From: Auanema rhodensis | Taxonomy: Eukaryota; Nematoda; Chromadorea; Rhabditida; Rhabditidae | Length of the DNA stretch: 64,000 bases | Assembly (NCBI GenBank): GCA_964057225.1 | Contig: OZ059896.1 | Coordinates: 22,998,501 to 23,062,500, forward strand | Direction of reading: 5' to 3' | Part shown: positions 8,800 to 24,200 of the stretch, one piece after another | Layout of the letters: every line of letters starts with the position of its first letter | Position numbering within the stretch: the stretch's first letter is position 1 | Notes under the pieces: generated by a model | Told to the model about the DNA's origin: nothing | The model's input: the letters and a program-made list of their open reading frames with translations, nothing else | Databases searched by the model: none | Made by a program: the position numbers and the translations under genes

Positions 8800-11400
8800 T
8801 GCACTTGGTATGTAACTCGCTTCACGTGAAAGATAAAGAGATGCGGTTTTCAAAATTAGATTCCCCATGTCCATATTAGTCTAAAAACAAATTTTTATTG
8901 ATATTGGTTCATGGTAACCATGACTTTGAAATTTACGTGAACTTTAATTTATGCTAATTAAATGTACACGTGATGTGCACTTGGTATGTAACTCGCTTCA
9001 CGTGAAAGATAAAGAGATGCGGTTTTCAAAATTAGATTCTCCATGTCCATATTAGTCTAAAAACAAATTTTTATTAATATTGGTTCATGGTAACCATGTC
9101 TTTGAAATTTACGTGAACTTTAATTTATGCTAATTAAATGTACACGTGATGTGCACTTGGTATGTAACTCGCTTCACGTGAAAGATAAAGAGATGCGGTT
9201 TTCAAAATTAGATTCCCCATGTCCATATTAGTCTAAAAACAAATTTTTATTGATATTGGTTCATGGTAACCATGACTTTGAAATTTACGTGAACTTTAAT
9301 TTATGCTAATTAAATGTACACGTGATGTGCACTTGGTATGTAACTCGCTTCACGTAAAAGATAAAGAGATGCGGTTTTCAAAATTAGATTCCCCATGTCC
9401 ATATTAGTCTAAAAACAAATTTTTATTAATATTGGTTCATGGTAACCATGTCTTTGAAATTTACGTGAACTTTAATTTATGCTAATTAAATGTACACGGG
9501 ATGTGCACTTGGTATGTAACTCGCTTCACGTGAAAGATAAAGAGATGCGGTTTTCAAAATTAGATTCCCCATGTCCATATTAGTCTAAAAACAAATTTTT
9601 ATTAATATTGGTTCATGGTAACCATGTCTTTGAAATTTACGTGAACTTTAATTTATGCTAATTAAATGTACACGTGATGTGCACTTGGTATGTAACTCGC
9701 TTCACGTGAAAGATAAAGAGATGCGGTTTTCAAATTAGATTCCCCATGTCCATATTAGTCTAAAAACAAATTTTTATTGATATTGGTTCATGGTAACCAT
9801 GACTTTGAAATTTACGTGAACTTTAATTTATGCTAATTAAATGTACACGTGATGTGCACTTGGTATGTAACTCGCTTCACGTAAAAGATAAAGAGATGCG
9901 GTTTTCAAAATTAGATTCCCCATGTCCATATTAGTCTAAAAACAAATTTTTATTAATATTGGTTCATGGTAACCATGTCTTTGAAATTTACGTGAACTTT
10001 AATTTATGCTAATTAAATGTACACGGGATGTGCACTTGGTATGTAACTCGCTTCACGTGAAAGATAAAGAGATGCGGTTTTCAAAATTAGATTCCCCATG
10101 TCCATATTAGTCTAAAAACAAATTTTTATTAATATTGGTTCATGGTAACCATGTCTTTGAAATTTACGTGAACTTTAATTTATGCTAATTAAATGTACAC
10201 GTGATGTGCACTTGGTATGTAACTCGCTTCACGTGAAAGATAAAGAGATGCGGTTTTCAAAATTAGATTCCCCATGTCCATATTAGTCTAAAAACAAATT
10301 TTTATTAATATTGGTTCATGGTAACCATGTCTTTGAAATTTACGTGAACTTTAATTTATGCTAATTAAATGTACACGTGATGTGCACTTGGTATGTAACT
10401 CGCTTCACGTAAAAGATAAAAAGATGCGGTTTTCAAAATTAGATTCCCCATGTCCATATTAGTCTAAAAACAAATTTTTATTGATATTGGTTCATGGTAA
10501 CCATGTCTTTGAAATTTACGTGAACTTTAATTTATGCTAATTAAATGTACACGTGATGTGCACTTGGTATGTAACTCGCTTCACGTGAAAGATAAAGAGA
10601 TGCGGTTTTCAAAATTAGATTCCCCATGTCCATATTAGTCTAAAAACAAATTTTTATTAATATTGGTTCATGGTAACCATGTCTTTGAAATTTACGTGAA
10701 CTTTAATTTATGCTAATTAAATGTACACGTGATGTGCACTTGGTATGTAACTCGCTTCACGTGAAAGATAAAGAGATGCGGTTTTCAAAATTAGATTCCC
10801 CATGTCCATATTAGTCTAAAAACAAATTTTTATTGATATTGGTTCATGGTAACCATGTCTTTGAAATTTACGTGAACTTTAATTTATGCTAATTAAATGT
10901 ACACGTGATGTGCACTTGGTATGTAACTCGCTTCACGTGAAAGATAAAGAGATGCGGTTTTCAAAATTAGATTCTCCATGTCCATATTAGTCTAAAAACA
11001 AATTTTTATTAATATTGGTTCATGGTAACCATGTCTTTGAAATTTACGTGAACTTTAATTTATGCTAATTAAATGTACACGTGATGTGCACTTGGTATGT
11101 AACTCGCTTCACGTGAAAGATAAAGAGATGCGGTTTTCAAAATTAGATTCCCCATGTCCATATTAGTCTAAAAACAAATTTTTATTGATATTGGTTCATG
11201 GTAACCATGACTTTGAAATTTACGTGAACTTTAATTTATGCTAATTAAATGTACACGTGATGTGCACTTGGTATGTAACTCGCTTCACGTGAAAGATAAA
11301 GAGATGCGGTTTTCAAAATTAGATTCCCCATGTTCATATTAGTCTAAAAACAAATTTTTAATAATATTGGTTCATGGTAACCATGTCTTTGAAATTTACG
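8800..11400 (+). repeat. Intra-array duplication, copy 1 (partner about 14600-17200, offset 33 monomers)
   Basis: Diagnostic variants recur at the same spacing 5,808 bp downstream. CACGGG at 10020 matches 15828, and the aaaag/aaaaag double variant at 10409 matches 16217. The ctcc variant near 9031 matches attatcc near 14845 (one later change), and tgttcat near 11331 matches 17141. Boundaries are approximate. Copy 1 alone carries the array's one-base deletion near 9734, so that deletion probably arose after the duplication. Confidence 0.75.
9677..9851 (+). repeat. 175-bp monomer with a single-base deletion
   Basis: This copy reads ttttcaaattag where the others read ttttcaaaattag, a loss of one A near 9734. 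It is the only monomer where the 176-bp phase shifts, since landmark positions on both sides are exact multiples of 176 apart. The matching monomer in the duplicated segment near 15.5 kb is full length. Confidence 0.9.
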
Positions 11401-14400
11401 TGAACTTTAATTTATGCTAATTAAATGTACACGTGATGTGCACTTGGTATGTAACTCGCTTCACGTGAAAGATAAAGAGATGCGGTTTTCAAAATTAGAT
11501 TCCCCATGTTCATATTAGTCTAAAAACAAATTTTTATTAATATTGGTTCATGGTAACCATGTCTTTGAAATTTACGTGAACTTTAATTTATGCTAATTAA
11601 ATGTACACGTGATGTGCACTTGGTGTGTAACTCGCTTCACGTGAAAGATAAAGAAATGCGTTTTTCAAAATTAGATTCCCCATGTCCATTTTAGTCTAAA
11701 AACAAATTTTTATTGATATTGGTTCATGGTAACCATGACTTTGAAATTTACGTGAACTTTAATTTATGCTAATTAAATGTACACGTGATGTGCACTTGGT
11801 ATGTAACTCGCTTCACGTGAAAGATAAAGAGATGCGGTTTTCAAAATTAGATTCTCCATGTCCATATTAGTCTAAAAACAAATTTTTATTAATATTGGTT
11901 CATGGTAACCATGTCTTTGAAATTTACGTGAACTTTAATTTATGCTAATTAAATGTACACGTGATGTGCACTTGGTATGTAACTCGCTTCACGTAAAAGA
12001 TAAAGAGATGCGGTTTTCAAAATTAGATTCCCCATGTCCATATTAGTATAAAAACTAATTTTTATTAATATTGGTTCATGGTAACCATGTCTTTGAAATT
12101 TACGTGAACTTTAATTTATGCTAATTAAATGTACACGTGATGTGCACTTGGTATGTAACTCGCTTCACGTGAAAGATAAAGAGATGCGGTTTTCAAAATT
12201 AGATTCCCCATGTCCATATTAGTCTAAAAACAAATTTTTATTAATATTGGTTCATGGTAACCATGTCTTTGAAATTTACGTGAACTTTAATTTATGCTAA
12301 TTAAATGTACACGTGATGTGCACTTGGTATGTAACTCGCTTCACGTGAAAGATAAAGAGATGCGGTTTTCAAAATTAGATTCCCCATGTCCATATTAGTC
12401 TAAAAACAAATTTTTATTGATATTGGTTCATGGTAACCATGACTTTGAAATTTACGTGAACTTTAATTTATGCTAATTAAATGTACACGTGATGTGCACT
12501 TGGTATGTAACTCGCTTCACGTGAAAGATAAAGAGATGCGGTTTTCAAAATTAGATTCTCCATGTCCATATTAGTCTAAAAACAAATTTTTATTAATATT
12601 GGTTCATGGTAACCATGTCTTTGAAATTTACGTGAACTTTAATTTATGCTAATTAAATGTACACGTGATGTGCACTTGGTATGTAACTCGCTTCACGTGA
12701 AAGATAAAGAGATGCGGTTTTCAAAATTAGATTCCCCATGTCCATATTAGTCTAAAAACAAATTTTTATTGATATTGGTTCATGGTAACCATGACTTTGA
12801 AATTTACGTGAACTTTAATTTATGCTAATTAAATGTACACGTGATGTGCACTTGGTATGTAACTCGCTTCACGTAAAAGATAAAGAGATGCGGTTTTCAA
12901 AATTAGATTCCCCATGTCCATATTAGTCTAAAAACAAATTTTTATTAATATTGGTTCATGGTAACCATGTCTTTGAAATTTACGTGAACTTTAATTTATG
13001 CTAATTAAATGTACACGGGATGTGCACTTGGTATGTAACTCGCTTCACGTGAAAGATAAAGAGATGCGGTTTTCAAAATTAGATTCCCCATGTCCATATT
13101 AGTCTAAAAACAAATTTTTATTAATATTGGTTCATGGTAACCATGTCTTTGAAATTTACGTGAACTTTAATTTATGCTAATTAAATGTACACGTGATGTG
13201 CACTTGGTATGTAACTCGCTTCACGTGAGAGATAAAGAGATGCGGTTTTCAAAATTAGATTCCCCATGTCCATATTAGTCTAAAAACAAATTTTTATTGA
13301 TATTGGTTCATGGTAACCATGACTTTGAAATTTACGTGAACTTTAATTTATGCTAATTAAATGTACACGTGATGTGCACTTGGTATGTAACTCGCTTCAC
13401 GTAAAAGATAAAGAGATGCGGTTTTCAAAATTAGATTCCCCATGTCCATATTAGTCTAAAAACAAATTTTTATTAATATTGGTTCATGGTAACCATGTCT
13501 TTGAAATTTACGTGAACTTTAATTTATGCTAATTAAATGTACACGGGATGTGCACTTGGTATGTAACTCGTTTCACGTGAAAGATAAAGAGATGCGGTTT
13601 TCAAAATTAGATTCCCCATGTCCATATTAGTCTAAAAACAAATTTTTATTAATATTGGTTCATGGTAACCATGTCTTTGAAATTTACGTGAACTTTAATT
13701 TATGCTAATTAAATGTACACATGATGTGCACTTGGTATGTTACTCGCTTCACGTGAAAGATAAAGAGATGCGGTTTTCAAAATTAGATTCCCCATGTCCA
13801 TATTAGTCTAAAAACAAATTTTTATTAATATTGGTTCATGGTAACCATGTCTTTGAAATTTACGTGAACTTTAATTTATGCTAATTAAATGTACACGTGA
13901 TGTGCACTTGGTATGTAACTCGCTTCACGTGAAAGATAAAGAGATGCGGTTTTCAAAATTAGATTCCCCATGTCCATATTAGTCTAAAAACAAATTTTTA
14001 TTAATATTGGTTCATGGTAACCATGTCTTTGAAATTTACGTGAACTTTAATTTATGCTAATTAAATGTACACGTGATGTGCACTTGGTATGTAACTCGCT
14101 TCACGTGAAAGATAAAGAGATGCGGTTTTCAAAATTAGATTCTCCATGTCCATATTAGTCTAAAAACAAATTTTTATTAATATTGGTTCATGGTAACCAT
14201 GTCTTTGAAATTTACGTGAACTTTAATTTATGCTAATTAAATGTACACGTGATGTGCACTTGGTATGTAACTCGCTTCACGTGAAAGATAAAGAGATGCG
14301 GTTTTCAAAATTAGATTCCCCATGTCCATATTAGTCTAAAAACAAATCTTTATTGATATTGGTTCATGGTAACCATGACTTTGAAATTTACGTGAACTTT

Positions 14401-14599
14401 AATTTATGCTAATTAAATGTACACGTGATGTGCACTTGGTATGTAACTCGCTTCACGTGAAAGATAAAGAGATGCGGTTTTCAAAATTAGATTCCCCATG
14501 TTCATATTAGTCTAAAAACAAATTTTTATTAATAGTGGTTCATGGTAACCATGTCTTTGAAATTTACGTGAACTTTAATTTATGCTAATTAAATGTACA

Positions 14600-17200
14600 C
14601 GTGATGTGCACTTGGTATGTAACTCGCTTCACGTGAAAGATAAAGAGATGCGGTTTTCAAAATTAGATTCCCCATGTCCATATTAGTCTAAAAACAAATT
14701 TTTATTGATATTGGTTCATGGTAACCATGACTTTGAAATTTACGTGAACTTTAATTTATGCTAATTAAATGTACACGTGATGTGCACTTGGTATGTAACT
14801 CGCTTCACGTGAAAGATAAAGAGATGCGGTTTTCAAAATTAGATTATCCATGTCCATATTAGTCTAAAAACAAATTTTTATTAATATTGGTTCATGGTAA
14901 CCATGTCTTTGAAATTTACGTGAACTTTAATTAATGCTAATTAAATGTACACGTGATGTGCACTTGGTATGTAACTCGCTTCACGTGAAAGATAAAGAGA
15001 TGCGGTTTTCAAAATTAGATTCCCCATGTCCATATTAGTCTAAAAACAAATTTTTATTGATATTGGTTCATGGTAACCATGACTTTGAAATTTACGTGAA
15101 CTTTAATTTATGCTAATTAAATGTACACGTGATGTGCACTTGGTATGTAACTCGCTTCACGTAAAAGATAAAGAGATGCGGTTTTCAAAATTAGATTCCC
15201 CATGTCCATATTAGTCTAAAAACAAATTTTTATTAATATTGGTTCATGGTAACCATGTCTTTGAAATTTACGTGAACTTTAATTTATGCTAATTAAATGT
15301 ACACGGGATGTGCACTTGGTATGTAACTCGCTTCACGTGAAAGATAAAGAGATGCGGTTTTCAAAATTAGATTCCCCATGTCCATATTAGTCTAAAAACA
15401 AATTTTTATTAATATTGGTTCATGGTAACCATGTCTTTGAAATTTACGTGAACTTTAATTTATGCTAATTAAATGTACACGTGATGTGCACTTGGTATGT
15501 AACTCGCTTCACGTGAAAGATAAAGAGATGCGGTTTTCAAAATTAGATTCCCCATGTCCATATTAGTCTAAAAACAAATTTTTATTGATATTGGTTCATG
15601 GTAACCATGACTTTGAAATTTACGTGAACTTTAATTTATGCTAATTAAATGTACACGTGATGTGCACTTGGTATGTAACTCGCTTCACGTAAAAGATAAA
15701 GAGATGCGGTTTTCAAAATTAGATTCCCCATGTCCATATTAGTCTAAAAACAAATTTTTATTAATATTGGTTCATGGTAACCATGTCTTTGAAATTTACG
15801 TGAACTTTAATTTATGCTAATTAAATGTACACGGGATGTGCACTTGGTATGTAACTCGCTTCACGTGAAAGATAAAGAGATGCGGTTTTCAAAATTAGAT
15901 TCCCCATGTCCATATTAGTCTAAAAACAAATTTTTATTAATATTGGTTCATGGTAACCATGTCTTTGAAATTTACGTGAACTTTAATTTATGCTAATTAA
16001 ATGTACACGTGATGTGCACTTGGTATGTAACTCGCTTCACGTGAAAGATAAAGAGATGCGGTTTTCAAAATTAGATTCCCCATGTCCATATTAGTCTAAA
16101 AACAAATTTTTATTAATATTGGTTCATGGTAACCATGTCTTTGAAATTTACGTGAACTTTAATTTATGCTAATTAAATGTACACGTGATGTGCACTTGGT
16201 ATGTAACTCGCTTCACGTAAAAGATAAAAAGATGCGGTTTTCAAAATTAGATTCCCCATGTCCATATTAGTCTAAAAACAAATTTTTATTGATATTGGTT
16301 CATGGTAACCATGTCTTTGAAATTTACGTGAACTTTAATTTATGCTAATTAAATGTACACGTGATGTGCACTTGGTATGTAACTCGCTTCACGTGAAAGA
16401 TAAAGAGATGCGGTTTTCAAAATTAGATTCCCCATGTCCATATTAGTCTAAAAACAAATTTTTATTAATATTGGTTCATGGTAACCATGTCTTTGAAATT
16501 TACGTGAACTTTAATTTATGCTAATTAAATGTACACGTGATGTGCACTTGGTATGTAACTCGCTTCACGTGAAAGATAAAGAGATGCGGTTTTCAAAATT
16601 AGATTCCCCATGTCCATATTAGTCTAAAAACAAATTTTTATTGATATTGGTTCATGGTAACCATGTCTTTGAAATTTACGTGAACTTTAATTTATGCTAA
16701 TTAAATGTACACGTGATGTGCACTTGGTATGTAACTCGCTTCACGTGAAAGATAAAGAGATGCGGTTTTCAAAATTAGATTCTCCATGTCCATATTAGTC
16801 TAAAAACAAATTTTTATTAATATTGGTTCATGGTAACCATGTCTTTGAAATTTACGTGAACTTTAATTTATGCTAATTAAATGTACACGTGATGTGCACT
16901 TGGTATGTAACTCGCTTCACGTGAAAGATAAAGAGATGCGGTTTTCAAAATTAGATTCCCCATGTCCATATTAGTCTAAAAACAAATTTTTATTGATATT
17001 GGTTCATGGTAACCATGACTTTGAAATTTACGTGAACTTTAATTTATGCTAATTAAATGTACACGTGATGTGCACTTGGTATGTAACTCGCTTCACGTAA
17101 AAGATAAAGAGATGCGGTTTTCAAAATTAGATTCCCCATGTTCATATTAGTCTAAAAACAAATTTTTATTAATATTGGTTCATGGTAACCATGTCTTTGA
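14600..17200 (+). repeat. Intra-array duplication, copy 2 (partner about 8800-11400)
   Basis: This copy has the same order of marked monomers as 8.8-11.4 kb: B, ctcc-like A, B, aaaag/CACGGG, B, aaaag/CACGGG, A, aaaaag hybrid. A third, shorter copy of the first part lies at about 12.3-13.7 kb, at an offset of 20 monomers. The three-monomer module (B, aaaag/CACGGG A, A or B) is itself doubled in each copy, with CACGGG sites 528 bp apart. Confidence 0.7.
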
Positions 17201-17759
17201 AATTTACGTGAACTTTAATTTATGCTAATTAAATGTACACGTGATGTGCACTTGGTATGTAACTCGCTTCACGTGAAAGATAAAGAGATGCGGTTTCCAA
17301 AATTAGATTCCCCATTTCCATATTAGTCTAAAAACAAATTTTTATTAATATTGGTTCATGGTAACCATGTCTTTGAAATTTACGTGAACTTTAATTTATG
17401 CTAATTAAATGTACACGTGATGTGCACTTGGTGTGTAACTCGCTTCACGTGAAAGATAAAGAAATGCGTTTTTCAAAATTAGATTCCCCATGTCCATATT
17501 AGTCTAAAAACAAATTTTTATTGATATTGGTTCATGGTAACCATGACTTTGAAATTTACGTGAACTTTAATTTATGCTAATTAAATGTACACGTGATGTG
17601 CACTTGGTATGTAACTCGCTTCACGTGAAAGATAAAGAGATGCGGTTTTCAAAATTAGATTCCCCATGTACATGTTAGTCTAAAAACAAATTTTTATTGA
17701 TATTGGATCATGGTAACCATGACTTTGAAATTTACGTGAACTTTAATTTATGCTAATTA

Positions 17760-20700
17760 AATGTACACGTCATGTGCACTTGGTATGTAACTCGCTTCAC
17801 GTGAAAGAAAAAGAGATGCGGTTTTCAAAATTAGATTCCCCATGTACATGTTAGTCTAAAAACAAATTTTTATTAATATTGGTTCATGGTAACCATGTCT
17901 TTGAAATTTACGTGAACTTTAATTTATGCTAATTAAATGTACACGTCATGTGCACTTGGTATGTAACTCGCTTCACGTGAAAGATAAAGAGATGCGGTTT
18001 CCAAAATTAGATTCCCCATTTCCATATTAGTCTAAAAACAAATTTTTATTAATATTGGTTCATGGTAACCATGTCTTTGAAATTTACGTGAACTTTAATT
18101 TATGCTAATTAAATGTACACGTGATGTGCACTTGGTGTGTAACTCGCTTCACGTGAAAGATAAAGAAATGCGTTTTTCAAAATTAGATTCCCCATGTCCA
18201 TTTTAGTCTAAAAACAAATTTTTATTGATATTGGTTCATGGTAACCATGTCTTTGAAATTTACGTGAACTTTAATTTATGCTAATTAAATGTACACGTGA
18301 TGTGCACTTGGTGTGTAACTCGCTTCACGTGAAAGATAAAGAAATGCGTTTTTCAAAATTAGATTCCCCATGTCCATATTAGTCTAAAAACAAATTTTTA
18401 TTGATATTGGTTCATGGTAACCATGACTTTGAAATTTACGTGAACTTTAATTTATGCTAATTAAATGTACACGTGATGTGCACTTGGTATGTAACTCGCT
18501 TCACGTGAAAGATAAAGAGATGCGGTTTTCAAAATTAGATTCCCCATGTACATGTTAGTCTAAAAACAAATTTTTATTGATATTGGATCATGGTAACCAT
18601 GACTTTGAAATTTACGTGAACTTTAATTTATGCTAATTAAATGTACACGTCATGTGCACTTGGTATGTAACTCGCTTCACGTGAAAGAAAAAGAGATGCG
18701 GTTTTCAAAATTAGATTCCCCATGTACATGTTAGTCTAAAAACAAATTTTTATTAATATTGGTTCATGGTAACCATGTCTTTGAAATTTACGTGAACTTT
18801 AATTTATGCTAATTAAATGTACACGTGATGTGCACTTGGTATGTAACTCGCTTCACGTGAAAGATAAAGAGATGCGGTTTCCAAAATTAGATTCCCCATT
18901 TCCATATTAGTCTAAAAACAAATTTTTATTAATATTGGTTCATGGTAACCATGTCTTTGAAATTTACGTGAACTTTAATTTATGCTAATTAAATGTACAC
19001 GTGATGTGCACTTGGTGTGTAACTCGCTTCACGTGAAAGATAAAGAAATGCGTTTTTCAAAATTAGATTCCCCATGTCCATTTTAGTCTAAAAACAAATT
19101 TTTATTGATATTGGTTCATGGTAACCATGACTTTGAAATTTACGTGAACTTTAATTTATGCTAATTAAATGTACACGTGATGTGCACTTGGTATGTAACT
19201 CGCTTCACGTGAAAGATAAAGAGATGCGGTTTTCAAAATTAGATTCTCCATGTCCATATTAGTCTAAAAACAAATTTTTATTAATATTGGTTCATGGTAA
19301 CCATGTCTTTGAAATTTACGTGAACTTTAATTTATGCTAATTAAATGTACACGTGATGTGCACTTGGTATGTAACTCGCTTCACGTGAAAGATAAAGAGA
19401 TGCGGTTTTCAAAATTAGATTCCCCATGTCCATATTAGTCTAAAAACAAATTTTTATTGATATTGGTTCATGGTAACCATGACTTTGAAATTTACGTGAA
19501 CTTTAATTTATGCTAATTAAATGTACACGTCATGTGCACTTGGTATGTAACTCGCTTCACGTGAAAGAAAAAGAGATGCGGTTTTCAAAATTAGATTCCC
19601 CATGTACATGTTAGTCTAAAAACAAATTTTTATTAATATTGGTTCATGGTAACCATGTCTTTGAAATTTACGTGAACTTTAATTTATGCTAATTAAATGT
19701 ACACGTCATGTGCACTTGGTATGTAACTCGCTTCACGTGAAAGATAAAGAGATGCGGTTTCCAAAATTAGATTCCCCATTTCCATATTAGTCTAAAAACA
19801 AATTTTTATTAATATTGGTTCATGGTAACCATGTCTTTGAAATTTACGTGAACTTTAATTTATGCTAATTAAATGTACACGTGATGTGCACTTGGTGTGT
19901 AACTCGCTTCACGTGAAAGATAAAGAAATGCGTTTTTCAAAATTAGATTCCCCATGTCCATTTTAGTCTAAAAACAAATTTTTATTGATATTGGTTCATG
20001 GTAACCATGTCTTTGAAATTTACGTGAACTTTAATTTATGCTAATTAAATGTACACGTGATGTGCACTTGGTGTGTAACTCGCTTCACGTGAAAGATAAA
20101 GAAATGCGTTTTTCAAAATTAGATTCCCCATGTCCATATTAGTCTAAAAACAAATTTTTATTGATATTGGTTCATGGTAACCATGACTTTGAAATTTACG
20201 TGAACTTTAATTTATGCTAATTAAATGTACACGTGATGTGCACTTGGTATGTAACTCGCTTCACGTGAAAGATAAAGAGATGCGGTTTTCAAAATTAGAT
20301 TCCCCATGTACATGTTAGTCTAAAAACAAATTTTTATTGATATTGGATCATGGTAACCATGACTTTGAAATTTACGTGAACTTTAATTTATGCTAATTAA
20401 ATGTACACGTCATGTGCACTTGGTATGTAACTCGCTTCACGTGAAAGAAAAAGAGATGCGGTTTTCAAAATTAGATTCCCCATGTACATGTTAGTCTAAA
20501 AACAAATTTTTATTAATATTGGTTCATGGTAACCATGTCTTTGAAATTTACGTGAACTTTAATTTATGCTAATTAAATGTACACGTGATGTGCACTTGGT
20601 ATGTAACTCGCTTCACGTGAAAGATAAAGAGATGCGGTTTCCAAAATTAGATTCCCCATTTCCATATTAGTCTAAAAACAAATTTTTATTAATATTGGTT

Positions 20701-21280
20701 CATGGTAACCATGTCTTTGAAATTTACGTGAACTTTAATTTATGCTAATTAAATGTACACGTGATGTGCACTTGGTGTGTAACTCGCTTCACGTGAAAGA
20801 TAAAGAAATGCGTTTTTCAAAATTAGATTCCCCATGTCCATTTTAGTCTAAAAACAAATTTTTATTGATATTGGTTCATGGTAACCATGACTTTGAAATT
20901 TACGTGAACTTTAATTTATGCTAATTAAATGTACACGTGATGTGCACTTGGTATGTAACTCGCTTCACGTGAAAGATAAAGAGATGCGGTTTTCAAAATT
21001 AGATTCTCCATGTCCATATTAGTCTAAAAACAAATTTTTATTAATATTGGTTCATGGTAACCATGTCTTTGAAATTTACGTGAACTTTAATTTATGCTAA
21101 TTAAATGTACACGTGATGTGCACTTGGTATGTAACTCGCTTCACGTGAAAGATAAAGAGATGCGGTTTTCAAAATTAGATTCCCCATGTCCATATTAGTC
21201 TAAAAACAAATTTTTATTGATATTGGTTCATGGTAACCATGACTTTGAAATTTACGTGAACTTTAATTTATGCTAATTAA
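17760..21280 (+). repeat. Higher-order repeat: 10-monomer unit (1,760 bp) in two tandem copies
   Basis: Copy 1 is about 17760-19519 and copy 2 about 19520-21279. Matching markers 1,760 bp apart are the CACGTC sites (17764/19524, 17940/19700, 18644/20404), gaaagaaaaag (17801/19561, 18681/20441), ggatcatgg (18581/20341) and gtgtgtaac (18133/19893, 18309/20069, 19013/20773). Inside it, a half-unit of five monomers (880 bp) is also repeated (17701/18581, 17429/18309), so the 10-mer probably arose by amplification of a 5-mer. Confidence 0.85.
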
Positions 21281-24200
21281 ATGTACACGTGATGTGCACT
21301 TGGTATGTAACTCGCTTCACGTGAAAGATAAAGAGATGCGGTTTTCAAAATTAGATTCCCCATGTCCATATTAGTCTAAAAACAAATTTTTATTAATATT
21401 GGTTCATGGTAACCATGTCTTTGAAATTTACGTGAACTTTAATTTATGCTAATTAAATGTACACGTGATGTGCACTTGGTATGTAACTCGCTTCACGTGA
21501 AAGATAAAGAGATGCGGTTTTCAAAATTAGATTCCCCATGTCCATATTAGTATAAAAACTAATTTTTATTAATATTGGTTCATGGTAACCATGTCTTTGA
21601 AATTTACGTGAACTTTAATTTATGCTAATTAAATGTACACGTGATGTGCACTTGGTATGTAACTCGCTTCACGTGAAAGATAAAGAGATGCGGTTTTCAA
21701 AATTAGATTCCCCATGTCCATATTAGTCTAAAAACAAATTTTTATTAATATTGGTTCATGGTAACCATGTCTTTGAAATTTACGTGAACTTTAATTTATG
21801 CTAATTAAATGTACACGTGATGTGCACTTGGTATGTAACTCGCTTCACGTGAAAGATAAAGAGATGCGGTTTTCAAAATTAGATTCCCCATGTCCATATT
21901 AGTCTAAAAACAAATTTTTATTGATATTGGTTCATGGTAACCATGACTTTGAAATTTACGTGAACTTTAATTTATGCTAATTAAATGTACACGTGATGTG
22001 CACTTGGTATGTAACTCGCTTCACGTGAAAGATAAAGAGATGCGGTTTTCAAAATTAGATTCTCCATGTCCATATTAGTCTAAAAACAAATTTTTATTAA
22101 TATTGGTTCATGGTAACCATGTCTTTGAAATTTACGTGAACTTTAATTTATGCTAATTAAATGTACACGTGATGTGCACTTGGTATGTAACTCGCTTCAC
22201 GTGAAAGATAAAGAGATGCGGTTTTCAAAATTAGATTCCCCATGTCCATATTAGTCTAAAAACAAATTTTTATTGATATTGGTTCATGGTAACCATGACT
22301 TTGAAATTTACGTGAACTTTAATTTATGCTAATTAAATGTACACGTGATGTGCACTTGGTATGTAACTCGCTTCACGTAAAAGATAAAGAGATGCGGTTT
22401 TCAAAATTAGATTCCCCATGTCCATATTAGTCTAAAAACAAATTTTTATTAATATTGGTTCATGGTAACCATGTCTTTGAAATTTACGTGAACTTTAATT
22501 TATGCTAATTAAATGTACACGGGATGTGCACTTGGTATGTAACTCGCTTCACGTGAAAGATAAAGAGATGCGGTTTTCAAAATTAGATTCCCCATGTCCA
22601 TATTAGTCTAAAAACAAATTTTTATTAATATTGGTTCATGGTAACCATGTCTTTGAAATTTACGTGAACTTTAATTTATGCTAATTAAATGTACACGTGA
22701 TGTGCACTTGGTATGTAACTCGCTTCACGTGAAAGATAAAGAGATGCGGTTTTCAAAATTAGATTCCCCATGTCCATATTAGTCTAAAAACAAATTTTTA
22801 TTGATATTGGTTCATGGTAACCATGACTTTGAAATTTACGTGAACTTTAATTTATGCTAATTAAATGTACACGTGATGTGCACTTGGTATGTAACTCGCT
22901 TCACGTGAAAGATAAAGAGATGCGGTTTTCAAAATTAGATTCCCCATGTCCATATTAGTCTAAAAACAAATTTTTATTGATATTGGTTCATGGTAACCAT
23001 GACTTTGAAATTTACGTGAACTTTAATTTATGCTAATTAAATGTACACGTGATGTGCACTTGGTATGTAACTCGCTTCACGTGAAAGATAAAGAGATGCG
23101 GTTTTCAAAATTAGATTCCCCATGTTCATATTAGTCTAAAAACAAATTTTTATTAATATTGGTTCATGGTAACCATGTCTTTGAAATTTACGTGAACTTT
23201 AATTTATGCTAATTAAATGTACACGTGATGTGCACTTGGTATGTAACTCGCTTCACGTGAAAGATAAAGAGATGCGGTTTCCAAAATTAGATTCCCCATT
23301 TCCATATTAGTCTAAAAACAAATTTTTATTAATATTGGTTCATGGTAACCATGTCTTTGAAATTTACGTGAACTTTAATTTATGCTAATTAAATGTACAC
23401 GTGATGTGCACTTGGTATGTAACTCGCTTCACGTGAAAGATAAAGAGATGCGGTTTTCAAAATTAGATTCTCCATGTCCATATTAGTCTAAAAACAAATT
23501 TTTATTAATATTGGTTCATGGTAACCATGTCTTTGAAATTTACGTGAACTTTAATTTATGCTAATTAAATGTACACGTGATGTGCACTTGGTATGTAACT
23601 CGCTTCACGTGAAAGATAAAGAGATGCGGTTTTCAAAATTAGATTCCCCATGTCCATATTAGTCTAAAAACGAATTTTTATTAATATTGGTTCATGGTAA
23701 CCATGTCTTTGAAATTTACGTGAACTTTAATTTATGCTAATTAAATGTACACGGGATGTGCACTTGGTATGTAACTCGCTTCACGTGAAAGATAAAGAGA
23801 TGCGGTTTTCAAAATTAGATTCCGCATGTCCATATTAGTCTAAAAACAAATTTTTATTAATATTGGTTCATGGTAACCATGTCTTTGAAATTTACGTGAA
23901 CTTTAATTTATGCTAATTAAATGTACACGTGATGTGCACTTGGTATGTAACTCGCTTCACGTGAAAGATAAAGAGATGCGGTTTTCAAAATTAGATTCCC
24001 CATGTCCATATTAGTCTAAAAACAAATTTTTATTAATATTGGTTCATGGTAACCATGTCTTTGAAATTTACGTGAACTTTAATTTATGCTAATTAAATGT
24101 ACACGTGATGTGCACTTGGTATGTAACTCGCTTCACGTAAAAGATAAAAAGATGCGGTTTTCAAAATTAGATTCCCCATGTCCATATTAGTCTAAAAACA

